Of a stretch of 64,000 bases of DNA, positions 54,082 through 63,352 are shown one piece after another (within the stretch, counting starts at the first letter, position 1; each line of letters begins with the position of its first letter). The position numbers and the translations under genes are program-made. The notes under the pieces were generated by a model that had not been told where the DNA came from, made no database searches, and was given only the letters and a program-made list of their open reading frames with translations. Origin of the DNA: Symsagittifera roscoffensis (lineage: Eukaryota > Xenacoelomorpha > Acoela > Convolutidae); NCBI RefSeq assembly GCF_963678635.1, contig NC_087068.1, positions 57,769,896-57,833,895 of the forward strand, given 5' to 3'.

Positions 54082-55386
54082 ATGGCAGACAGATTCTGGA
54101 AATCCATGCCCGCGGCCCTAAAGAAGCCTACTCTTGATGAGCTGTACAGACGTCTGAGGGACCTGGATTATACCCAAATAGACGAGAGAATGGCGGTAAT
54201 GCTGAATGCCATCCTCCAGTTGGAAGACCAGGGTGAATGCAGGGAGTCTGCGACGGAGGCTGTCTTGATGGTCGGCTACACCACTGAGGGAATATCAAAC
54301 CAAGAACAGACCAGATGGTTGTCTTGGAATGTGGATGGAGGAGTAAGGGGTTTTGACTTGGCAAGGAATCCTGGCCTGAGTAACAATACCGAATATGGCG
54401 CAGGGGAATTCCCACTACCAACTAGGCCAACGGCAAGATCTACAGGCCAGAGCTCGAGTAAGGTGCTATCGATGACGCGAGCACAACAGACGACCGAGGC
54501 ATATCCGGATCTTGGTGTTCTAAAGAAAGAGCTCGAGAAGGCGCAGAAGGAAAGGAACAAGGCGAACCTCGATCGGGATCAGGCAAAGCTGGATCGGGAG
54601 AAGTTTCAGCTGGAGAGAGACCAGGCGGTCAACGAGCGCGATCAGACTCTGAGGTTGCTTGAGATGCTAAAAGCTGAACATCAGCAGGAACTAAGGGTGC
54701 GGGAGAACGCCGCGAATCGTGATCAACTGAAGTCGGAGTTGGAGAGAATAGAGCAATGACAACGCGAGCTTGATGCACAGAAGGGAGCCAGACTAAAGGA
54801 GCGAGTGGTTACCAGCTCGAGGCCAGAGTCACGCATGGAGGTGGATGAAGCCCCCAGGGCAAGAGGACGGTTCAACCTTGACCGCGAGGCCCGAGAACAC
54901 ATGAGTGAAGGGTTGGAAGTCTGGATACCGAATGACGCAACGCCTTCCTTGCGTAGCCTAGAGACGCAACCCGTACGCCCACTGATGGATGTGGTGCTGC
55001 CGGGATATACCCCAACCTCGACCTCGAGTGACAGTCAGGTGAGCGGCGGCTCGTCGCGTCTGAAAGAGCTGGGCGAGAAATTACGGCAGAAAAGTCGTGA
55101 AAGTTCGGCAAGACCGGAGCTTCCCCCAACTTGGAGGGAACAGCCGGTCAGGAGCGTCGTGATCTCGAGTTATAAGAAAAATACAGAGAAGAGGTACCAC
55201 AGGCACAATCGGCTGGATTGGAGTGCGGAACAGAAAGCCAGGAGGGACTGCTTTCATGATGCAGCCTGGGTGGAGTATCTTGCGCCACCCCGGGTGCCAG
55301 AAGGTGCGGTCCACTTGACCATAGGGGACAGCCTGGTGCGGGAGTTTCGCTGGAGCTGCCACGCCACAGATGTTGGCGACGCTTGA
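54082..55386 (+). pseudogene. Accessory ORF A: coiled-coil protein running into an SGNH hydrolase N terminus
   Basis: ATG at 54082. The frame holds a unique N-terminal domain (MADRFWKSMPAALKKPTLDE), a long Arg/Glu/Lys coiled coil (residues about 150-225), then one in-frame TGA (54757-54759), and then continues without interruption to 55386. The second part has a disordered basic stretch and ends with HLTIGDSLVREF. That is block I of SGNH/GDSL hydrolases, with the nucleophile Ser at 55330. A frameshift close to 55370-55386 moves the reading frame to the rest of the hydrolase. Function in the element is unknown; the arrangement of coiled coil plus esterase recalls ORF1 proteins of CR1-type LINEs. 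Confidence 0.65.
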
Positions 55387-55795
55387 GATGCTAGGGATGA
55401 CTAAAGTGTACACGGTGACCCTGATGATCGGGACTAACGATGTATCAAGGGGAGAAGCGAGGAAAATAACGAGGCTGCACGACAAGATGAGCTGCCTTCT
55501 TGAGGAGCTGAGGATCCAGATGGACCCTATCCTGTTGACGGTATGTACTGTCCCCTACAACATGATGTTTGATCAGCACGCCTTGGAGATGAACGAGAAG
55601 GTGCGGAACCTAAACAAGGTGATCCGAGATATCCACCGGAAAAGTGTGCTCCCTGTCAGACTGCTGGAAGTGGCGGAGCGCATGGAGAAAAAGGGATTCC
55701 CTGAAGACACCTCCAATGATGGGATCCATTTCGATAGGCCAAGGGGAGCGGAGTGGCTGAACGACGTCTTCCAAGAACACATAAACACGCTATAG
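55370..55795 (+). pseudogene. SGNH/GDSL hydrolase, blocks III and V
   Basis: VTLMIGTNDVSRGEA gives block III (GxND at 55430-55441), and SNDGIHFDRPRGAEWLND gives block V with the DxxH catalytic pair (Asp 55718, His 55727). With the GDS in the preceding frame this completes an SGNH catalytic set, apparently functional apart from the frameshift. The spacing between GDS and GTND is only about 34 residues, shorter than usual, so a small deletion may accompany the frameshift. The frame ends in TAG at 55793-55795 but stays open beyond it. Confidence 0.75.
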
Positions 55796-57418
55796 GCGGA
55801 TCTGCTAGATACAGCCCAATTCACATTAGGACCACCTCCGAACCCACCATTCCTTGCCTCGAGGGCCTTGTCTGGTCGCTTGGGACCGAGATTTGACACT
55901 AGAGACAGTTCGAGGAGCAACCAGACCAGATTGCAGAGTGTCACGCCAATGGAGTCTGAGGAGGTGACGTCATCAACACCTCCAGGCTCGGCGATATCCT
56001 CAGTGGTAGTGGCAGAGAACAAGCGGGAAAAGAGATCTATGGAGACCGCTCGCTTGAGATATCCTGAGAAGGTGAAAGAACTGGACCTAGAGGGTTTGGA
56101 ATGCAGGCGAGAATTGGCGGAGACCCTGGGGATTGAACGAGTGTCGCGCGATTATTTAAACAGACATCATTGCGTGGACTGGTTGAAAGCTCATGAGGCA
56201 CACTTCTCGAGAACGAAATTGATGGAGACCGCAGATCTGACCGGAATTCCCACAAAAGCGATCATGGGACCCATTAACTACAGACCTCTCAAGCTGTTGG
56301 GGAGTCCTGGACTCATAGTAGAACCCCCCAAATACCGAACAAGCATCGCCAGGATCAGGTTGGCGACCCCGGCACAGTTGAAAGTGGTGGACAAGCTACT
56401 CAATCCGGGGGGAATGGAATTGCCAGATGCCGCTTACGAAGGCTCGAAGTTGGCGGAAGATCCCAGGTACGGGAAGCCCCGTGGCAGCACCCAGCTGGCC
56501 AAAACCCTGGCAGTTTATGATAGAGCAGATCCAGCTGCTGCGAGAGTAGTCATCGTGGCGGGATCGGACTTCGAAGGAACGTCTCCCAAGTTGTTCTGAC
56601 CGGAGACTCTGATATACTCCTTGCCAGGAGCTGAATTAAACCAGATGTTAACTCTGGTGGTGGCAATAAAGTCGGAGATGCCCTGTGAGCCTGAGTTGCT
56701 ATTGTTTGCAGGAATGAATGATCACCTGCACGCGATGGGACTTCTTGAGCAGCTAAAAGGCAATGAAATTCCGACATCGAGGAAGATATGGGAAGCCCTT
56801 CAGGCGTTGTTTGCAGCGATGAATGAAGTGCAGGAGAATGTTGTCTCGAGATTTGGATCCAAGACGAAGGTGGTGTTCACCACATCCCCTGGATACGCGA
56901 ATATGCCATCCGCCCTACAATTCGTGTACGCGATCTTGATCCTAATAGCAGAGGGGAACGAATGGCGGATTCTAATGGCAGCCCCCAATCGGGAGTTGGA
57001 GCCATCGAACCTGAGGCTTCGCAAGTCAGAATTGGCGGCGGCATGGGCGGACATATCTCATGCACTGAGGGGCTTTTATGGACTAGCCGACATCCTGATC
57101 GTATTAGACGAGGTGCTCTTGCTAGAGATATCGAACTTTGCCAGGCAACTTCAGTTCAGCCCAGTCATCGGGGACGATCACCCGGCGATAAGCCAATTGA
57201 CGGCCAGCTTGTGGTTTCGGAGCATGGATGTGAAGATCACAAATTCCACCAGCAAGTCTAGAGGTCCTAGTAACGAGAGAAGAAATGTGACCGAGACGGA
57301 AAAACAATTAGAATCGATGAAATATCGCTTGACGCAAGAGAATGGCTGGTGGCCATTTTTGACACCAAGGCTGGAGAACGCCACGAATAAGACGAGGGAG
57401 GAAGCACCACCCTCGTGA
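55796..57418 (+). pseudogene. Accessory ORF A continued: second, degenerate SGNH-like domain
   Basis: Same frame as the hydrolase after the TAG. About 200 residues of linker and unknown domain (LDLEGLECRRELAETLGI, DYLNRHHCVDWLKAHEAHF) lead to a strand RVVIVAGSDF near 56550. One in-frame TGA follows (56597-56599), then YSLPGAELNQML, PELLLFAGMNDHLHAMGLL and VVFTTSPGY. The order (small-residue turn after strand 1, SLPGA, GxND) mirrors the SGNH fold. The nucleophile Ser is displaced (GSD rather than GDS) and no DxxH was found, so it would be a catalytically dead relative. The frame ends at 57418 by a one-nucleotide shift into the next ORF. Confidence 0.55.
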
Positions 57419-59625
57419 AACAAGTCTGGAGTTTTCTGGAGAAACAACTGGAGCTTGCCGAAGTAAGAGACATGACGGTGGCTAGATTTGTCTCGGCCGC
57501 CAATGAAGTGAAGATTGGAGGGTTCTGGAGAGAGCACGCCAAGGGTGAGCTGAGGACTAGGAGGGATCATGAGATTCTCAAGTTCTTGAGTCCTTGCTGG
57601 GAAAAGGAATTCATGGCAGGAATGTTCGGCACCACGGCGACTATCTTTGGAGCCTTCGTGCAGGAGATACTGGGCATGCCCATCAGCCTGCTCTTGGCTT
57701 TGTACCTGGTCTACCCCAGATACTTGTTCAACATGGGCCCAGCATACATGTTTAGTCGAGGAGTAGAGACACTTCGAGTTGATGGGTATCTGGCACTATT
57801 ACTCTTGACCCATGGGGAATTGGTGTCGTTTCATCGATTGATGGAATATGGAGAGCCTCTGTCTATGGGGAGAGTCCACTCGAGCATTGAAACCTACTCC
57901 TACAAGTGTGCCGCAGGGTTGAAGACGTTGTTAGTGCAATACCTCATGATGCAGAATCGGCACATGACGGGTGAAGATGAGAATCCAACCTCGAGAGAAG
58001 AATGGAAGAAGATGAATAGAGGGATGCCTCTGTTGACGGACTTATGCCTGGCAATGAGGTCGGACCCTATGGGGATAATCCGGGGCCTAGAGGAGGTGGT
58101 GACGACCTGCATTTATGGTCCAGCAGTGACGTACGCATTCCCAGATCCCCTGGTGACAACGTATCGTCACTCTGTGACGCACTTGAGTCTTATCAGCATA
58201 CTGGATGGGACGGCGCTCAATTGGTGTCAGCAGGAGGTGCTTAGAACGCGAATGAGCAACACGGTACTCTTTGGAAAAGTGAAAGATGCCGAGCTGATAG
58301 TGTACAACTTCAGAGGACAAATGCAATGTAGAATGGGAGGCAAGCGAGAGGGGCCCATCGAAACGTATCCCAAGTTTTGGAACTTGAACCCATTGACGGC
58401 AGACGGGCGAGAGATCTTGAGGATTCCTGCCTGGAAAGAATGCTTTGCACTAGTCAAGAGGGAGCTGGAGGCCATAATGGAGAAAGAAATCCTTCCAGCC
58501 GCCATGCCCGAGTTTCCGGTAGTCAGGAGGATGACCTTGGGGATGAACAGTCCCCTGGTAGTTCCCTCCATCATGGCGAGGATGACGACGGAGGAAATGC
58601 AGAAGTGTTTCACTGATGGCTGGGATCCCCTGTTCATCGGCTACACGGCGGCGGTCTACTTCCATACTAGCGAGGCGAAGATAAATTCGTGGACGACGCA
58701 AGCGAAAAAGATGAGAGGTTCGCAGCCCCCCGGATATGAGGTGCGGAAGGTCTTGAGAGCTCTTGAGCAGCAAGGACTAGAGAACATGCTACCAATATGG
58801 GATGATGGCAGGATGATCATGATGGAGGGGCACGTCGCATTGGTGGACGACATGAAATTTGCAACGAGAAAATACAGGGCACCCTATGGCTTAGAACAGG
58901 TGGAAATGAGACAGGAGGGAAAAGAACTAGATGCAGCAGGTCAACTGCACGTAGCCCTGACGGAATACAAGAAATTGGACCCTACGACACCATCACCACT
59001 GTCAGTGGACACGCCTGGAGACAAGAGGAGTGGACCCCTTGAGGACCGGTTCAAAAGAATTCTCGAGAGAAGGAGACATGAGTCAGAAGAAGAGAGTATG
59101 GATGAAACTCTCAGTGAAGCCGGTGAAGACATGGAAGTGGGGAATACGCCTGAACCAGGGCCATCAGGGGAGGAGCTCACCACTCAAGAGCTGTTGAAAG
59201 ACTTGAACGAGGAGAATTGGGCAGATACTGCCACCCCACCTCTGAATCCGTCCCCCCGGAAGAATCTGGAATTGCCATTGGCAAATGAGACCTTCAATAT
59301 GGGGATGATACTCTTGAGCTCGGAGGAAAGGGAAAAGAACACTTTCGAAGGGAACAGGGACATGTTCCTGGGGTCCCTGAAGGACGATGCTTGGCAGGAG
59401 TTCTTGGAAGAATTCAATCAAGAAGTGGGCAGCGAGACGACGCTGGACAAATTCAAGGAGGAACTGTGGGACACAGTCGTAAGATTTGGAGAACCGCTTC
59501 TGATAGGAACGGGCCTGGATGAGGAGGCGAGAAAAGAGCTGCTGAGCAAGCTGGTAGAGCTGAGGAATTCACGATCGAAGACTAGAGAAGAGAAATGTGA
59601 GGACAGCTCTACTCTGAAACAATAA
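57415..59625 (+). CDS. Accessory ORF B, 730-residue protein of unknown family
   Basis: The frame opens at 57391 and overlaps the previous one by a few bases without an ATG, so it is probably the continuation of the same long protein after a one-nucleotide shift. Residues 1-480 look globular with conserved-looking Trp, Cys and Pro positions (FLSPCWEKEFMAGMFG, LLLALYLVYPRYLFNMGPAY, RVDGYLALLLLTHGE, SPLVVPSIMARMTTEEM). Residues about 65-115 are hydrophobic enough for a membrane or buried helix pair. The last 250 residues are acidic and disordered, rich in E, S and P. I recognise no family. Length and codon regularity argue for real coding. Confidence 0.6.
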   Translation: MKQVWSFLEKQLELAEVRDMTVARFVSAANEVKIGGFWREHAKGELRTRRDHEILKFLSPCWEKEFMAGMFGTTATIFGAFVQEILGMPISLLLALYLVYPRYLFNMGPAYMFSRGVETLRVDGYLALLLLTHGELVSFHRLMEYGEPLSMGRVHSSIETYSYKCAAGLKTLLVQYLMMQNRHMTGEDENPTSREEWKKMNRGMPLLTDLCLAMRSDPMGIIRGLEEVVTTCIYGPAVTYAFPDPLVTTYRHSVTHLSLISILDGTALNWCQQEVLRTRMSNTVLFGKVKDAELIVYNFRGQMQCRMGGKREGPIETYPKFWNLNPLTADGREILRIPAWKECFALVKRELEAIMEKEILPAAMPEFPVVRRMTLGMNSPLVVPSIMARMTTEEMQKCFTDGWDPLFIGYTAAVYFHTSEAKINSWTTQAKKMRGSQPPGYEVRKVLRALEQQGLENMLPIWDDGRMIMMEGHVALVDDMKFATRKYRAPYGLEQVEMRQEGKELDAAGQLHVALTEYKKLDPTTPSPLSVDTPGDKRSGPLEDRFKRILERRRHESEEESMDETLSEAGEDMEVGNTPEPGPSGEELTTQELLKDLNEENWADTATPPLNPSPRKNLELPLANETFNMGMILLSSEEREKNTFEGNRDMFLGSLKDDAWQEFLEEFNQEVGSETTLDKFKEELWDTVVRFGEPLLIGTGLDEEARKELLSKLVELRNSRSKTREEKCEDSSTLKQ

Positions 59626-59729
59626 ACTGTAGATAAAATAGTTGATGATATAAAAAGGGATAAGGTTGGGACTAGTAATATGATTAAAAGTACTAATATC
59701 ATTAAGGCTCGAGCAGGGGGAGGCAAGAG

Positions 59730-60884
59730 TTGGAAGGATTGGGGGTAGACAGAGAGGTCGAATCAGTGATGATAGCCACGACACCCTCAAGCAGAGATGT
59801 GAAGACTCGCAAGAGGAAGAGAGAAGTGGAGGGATTGGGTAGTCCTTCAGTAGATGCTGTTTCGGAAGGAAACTTGAGAGAGACGGCGCCCATGGTTTTG
59901 GCTCGATGCAAGACGGCGGCATACAAGAGCAGCTCGCAGCTCAGAAGACCACTTGAAGTAGAGAGGGAAATAGAGGTTTCCACCAGTTCGACATCGGAGG
60001 AAGACTTCAAGCCTCAGAAGATAAACGTAAAGAGAGGTTCAACGAACGGACAGACATGGGAAGTGGATGTCGGCAAAGAATGGATCTCGAAGGCACACCA
60101 GGCCACGGGCAAGCAAGTGGCGAGTGATCCATTGGAGAGGAACAAGACGAAGAACACCTCCCGGACGTGGTGGGTGGCCCTCGAGACATTGAAGGAAATG
60201 GAGGACTGCTTGAAGAAGTTGGACAGTGGAGTAGCTCGCAAGCGACGCAATTGGGCCACCCAGCAAAAGGCCGAGGTTAATAAAATAGAAATGGCGAATC
60301 AGCTGAAGAGGTCCTGGCAGAACTTGTTGAAGGATCATTTTGCAGAGGCAATGAGGTCACCCTCATCAGCACCGCCATTAATGGCGAATCCCTTCGTTAG
60401 AACTGCAGGACAATTAATGTTCACCTGGAGTCTGGTGGGAATAGAGTTGGAGACATTGACCTCGTATGACAGGCTGAAGTTGGGAAGCAAGAAGCTAGAT
60501 GTGTATCAAGCATTGATGCAACACGTGGCCAGGGACAATTCAGGCTTGAGCCTGGCTAGGAGAAAGGATGCCACATGTTTCTTGAGATGGATAATGTCAA
60601 TGATGTCTGATAGTACCATCTTGGCATGCCACCAGAGAGCAAGCGGGAGTAAAACCATGGAAAAAAGAGTCTCAACGATCATCTTGAACGTGTATCAGAG
60701 TACAGGGATAGAAAAGGAAGATGGTTCCAGACTATCCCTAGAGAACCACAGAAAGCTAGACGAGGTACGGAGGTTCTATAATAAGAAATTCGAAGAAGAG
60801 CATGATGTTCACCGTAACCTGGCCTCGTCAGAGAAGTACTCGAGACCCAGCGAGAAGGGGAATACCAATACGTGTCAGGAGTGA
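59730..60884 (+). CDS. Accessory ORF C1, unknown protein
   Basis: The frame opens at 59706. It has a basic, Ser-rich N terminus, then a helical region (TWWVALETLKEMEDCLKKLD, NQLKRSWQNLLKDHF) and a Cys-containing helical part (ATCFLRWIMSMMSDSTILAC). No known domain. It ends in TGA at 60882-60884, while the +2 frame, open from 60818, takes over (VREVLETQREGEYQYV). This suggests a frameshift within one longer protein. Confidence 0.5.
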   Translation: MEGLGVDREVESVMIATTPSSRDVKTRKRKREVEGLGSPSVDAVSEGNLRETAPMVLARCKTAAYKSSSQLRRPLEVEREIEVSTSSTSEEDFKPQKINVKRGSTNGQTWEVDVGKEWISKAHQATGKQVASDPLERNKTKNTSRTWWVALETLKEMEDCLKKLDSGVARKRRNWATQQKAEVNKIEMANQLKRSWQNLLKDHFAEAMRSPSSAPPLMANPFVRTAGQLMFTWSLVGIELETLTSYDRLKLGSKKLDVYQALMQHVARDNSGLSLARRKDATCFLRWIMSMMSDSTILACHQRASGSKTMEKRVSTIILNVYQSTGIEKEDGSRLSLENHRKLDEVRRFYNKKFEEEHDVHRNLASSEKYSRPSEKGNTNTCQE

Positions 60885-62068
60885 TGGGAATAGCCTACAA
60901 CCCCTTCTTAGACTCAGAAACTGGAGGCGCTCACAGGAACCACGAGGTGGCGGAGCTACTGAAGTTTTGGACAGAAAGAATAATTGAAATAGATGGGGTG
61001 GAGAAAGAGGGGCCGAGCCTGGGCCTGATTCTTGAGAAAACACCGGAGATGGTGAGCACACCGCGCTCAAACAAGAGAGTTGAAGTGAACATGGGTGATG
61101 GCAATGGCTTGCTGATCACGAACTTGGGAGTGGTATGGAAGTTACTAAGACCCTCCTGGTGCCCACATCCCCACGCAAGTCTGATCGAGGAGACCACCGA
61201 ACGGGTGAGGTTAGCTCCAACGGAAGATGAAGATTTGGCGAAGTTGAGTGTGGTACACAAACTGATCTTACCTCAGATGAAGGTGTCAGGCGAAAAAACG
61301 AACAGTCTCGAGTCAACAAAGAAGATGGAGCCGGGTAGCTGTCTGGATTCTACGTGTGGGAGTGGAGAGCACACCTGCGATGGACGATCATGTGTCAGGA
61401 TATTGTCCTTTCAAAAAGAAGATCTGGTTACTTGGTTTGAAGACATCACGGAAAGGGAGAAAAGTGAAGTACAAATAGTGGCGGAGTGTTACGCCAGAAC
61501 TACAGTGAACATAGCGACAGCTCTCGGATTCTTCTCGAGAATGTGTAGTCTGCAGTCACTGGAGAGGCTAGAGTCTGAACACCATTTAGTGACGGCGTTG
61601 AGCGTGGAATCATGGCCGGGAGTGTTGCAGGTGACTCAAAAACATATCCGGAGCTGGAAGGTCGGTCTCGAGGCAGAAATGGGGTTTCCCATGAGCGAAC
61701 CTTATGACCTGCCATTGAACGCAAAATCCTTGATAGGGTCAATGATGGCCAATTTGTGCGGAAGCCACTATCCACTGCACATGGCGATGGTGGAAGCATC
61801 CAAACAGAGAATATTGGTGGACAAGGCCTTCTCAGTGCCCAAGTGCGTGAGGTTGGCTCGAGTATCGCATCACTCGCACAAGTTGTTGAGGAAAATCAGA
61901 GGGACATTACCAAAAGAGTTGAGAGATGACTTGAGCGAAATCTGGGGAGAAGAACTTTTGAAGTTGGAGAGTGAGAACACAAGCGATCACGAGAGACAAA
62001 ACGTGATCGGAAAACCTGGGGGAGGTGCTCCAAACATGGAAGATAAGACACGATGCATGAGAAAATGA
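60818..62068 (+). CDS. Accessory ORF C2, unknown protein with Cys/His cluster
   Basis: About 400 residues. A Cys/His cluster CLDSTCGSGEHTCDGRSC near 61340-61395 could bind zinc. The rest is helical with paired Trp and Cys residues (FFSRMCSLQSLERLE, SLIGSMMANLCGSHYPLHMA). It overlaps the next frame by 16 nt at 62053-62068, again consistent with a frameshift. No family recognised. Confidence 0.5.
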   Translation, partial: PGLVREVLETQREGEYQYVSGVMGIAYNPFLDSETGGAHRNHEVAELLKFWTERIIEIDGVEKEGPSLGLILEKTPEMVSTPRSNKRVEVNMGDGNGLLITNLGVVWKLLRPSWCPHPHASLIEETTERVRLAPTEDEDLAKLSVVHKLILPQMKVSGEKTNSLESTKKMEPGSCLDSTCGSGEHTCDGRSCVRILSFQKEDLVTWFEDITEREKSEVQIVAECYARTTVNIATALGFFSRMCSLQSLERLESEHHLVTALSVESWPGVLQVTQKHIRSWKVGLEAEMGFPMSEPYDLPLNAKSLIGSMMANLCGSHYPLHMAMVEASKQRILVDKAFSVPKCVRLARVSHHSHKLLRKIRGTLPKELRDDLSEIWGEELLKLESENTSDHERQNVIGKPGGGAPNMEDKTRCMRK

Positions 62069-62925
62069 TAGAGCTTGAGCCTCTCGTGGAAGCCTCGGGG
62101 GAGCGTAACCTCAGGAGCATTGAGATCACCCATGGAGAATGCCCATGCCACTGTTTGGCACAAACGGTGTGGTATCCAGACCACAAGAACCTTTGTCTGG
62201 TGTGGGATATGGAAGAAATTCGGTCGATCGGACTACCGGATCACCGGCAGAAGGTGACGCTCTTAGTAGTGAGTGTGATGTTGGCTCTGAGATGGATAGA
62301 AGAGAACATAACGAAGTATCGGGAAGCGACGACGCCAACAGCTGAGTCAATATACGCGATAGACTACAGCAGGAGACTCGAGTTGTTTGAGACTGCGTGC
62401 AAAATATTCGCCATACCAACGGAAGTCAGACACGTATGGAGCCGTTTGAGGTACTTTCCATGGTTTCGGGCGACACTGACGTCTTGGTTGTACATGACAA
62501 CGAAAGATCACATGAGAAAGCATCAAAAGGAGTATCGACAGTTCCAGGCCGAGATTGGGCCAGAAGCTTTCAAGAGACCCCTGTTAACCCATCGAAATGC
62601 GATCACGACAGGATGGAAGAGTGTGGGTAAAATGTCTAGAGACAATACCAAAGCGAGGGAATCAATACTAGAGGAAGACTTGGCGAAGAACGTGAGCTTG
62701 AGCCTACACAACTCCTTTTGTTTGAACCGGGAATCTAGGGTGAAGGCACTACCCAGCCAGGCGAAGAGGTTGCAGGAACAAAGAGAATGGATGCGATCCT
62801 GTGAACAGCTGAAGGCTTGGGAGGAGATCGTGATTAGCTCCGATGATGAAGAAGAACTGTTGAGACAGTTTGCCGTATCCAGTCCTTCAGGAGACGGCAA
62901 CTCTAAGGCGAAGAGTGCGAGATGA
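62053..62925 (+). CDS. Accessory ORF C3, unknown protein with second Cys/His cluster
   Basis: Has an ATG at 62053, 290 codons to TGA at 62923. HGECPCHCLAQTVWYPDHKN then LCLVW forms a second Cys/His-rich motif (62125-62200). Helical, basic and Trp-rich middle (VRHVWSRLRYFPWFRATLTS), acidic C-terminal tract (ISSDDEEELL). No signal peptide or transmembrane helix pair that would suggest an envelope protein. Confidence 0.55.
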   Translation: MHEKMIELEPLVEASGERNLRSIEITHGECPCHCLAQTVWYPDHKNLCLVWDMEEIRSIGLPDHRQKVTLLVVSVMLALRWIEENITKYREATTPTAESIYAIDYSRRLELFETACKIFAIPTEVRHVWSRLRYFPWFRATLTSWLYMTTKDHMRKHQKEYRQFQAEIGPEAFKRPLLTHRNAITTGWKSVGKMSRDNTKARESILEEDLAKNVSLSLHNSFCLNRESRVKALPSQAKRLQEQREWMRSCEQLKAWEEIVISSDDEEELLRQFAVSSPSGDGNSKAKSAR

Positions 62926-63352
62926 GCGGATGGCTCGAATGGATCTTGAAGTCTTGAGAGGGAAAGGGGGCTTGAGTGTGGATCCGAGTGATAACTGGTT
63001 TCACGAAAAAGAAATTTTAACGAATCAAATATTGTTATTAATATACTATATTTACTATATAAATCAAAATGCTGCATGACAAATTCCTGATTGAATCGGA
63101 CAAAAGAAATTTTAAATGATTGGCTTAAAAAGCGAGAATTCAAGGGTGCAGGTGTGTGCAGATTTTGATTGCTGTTTAGCGATAGTGTGAAAATTTTACA
63201 TGGCCGTGAATTTTGGGGTGTAGATAAGCTTAAGTCTGCTGCAAACTTCTGTAAATGACCACTGGCACTGTACCTTGAGCAACACTCGGATTTCTGGGAC
63301 TCACTGGCAGACGACAGCACGCGATTAGGACATCGATCTTGAGTCCGGGGAG
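62926..63352 (+). other. 3' untranslated segment of the giant element
   Basis: About 0.43 kb between the last frame and the 3' LTR, including aaaagaaattttaa runs and, directly before the LTR, a short purine-rich stretch that may be the polypurine tract. Confidence 0.5.

Noticed and set aside
57415-62925. Envelope-type gene in the 3' third of the giant element
   Set aside because: No signal peptide, fusion-peptide region or C-terminal membrane anchor is visible; the frames look cytosolic or nuclear.
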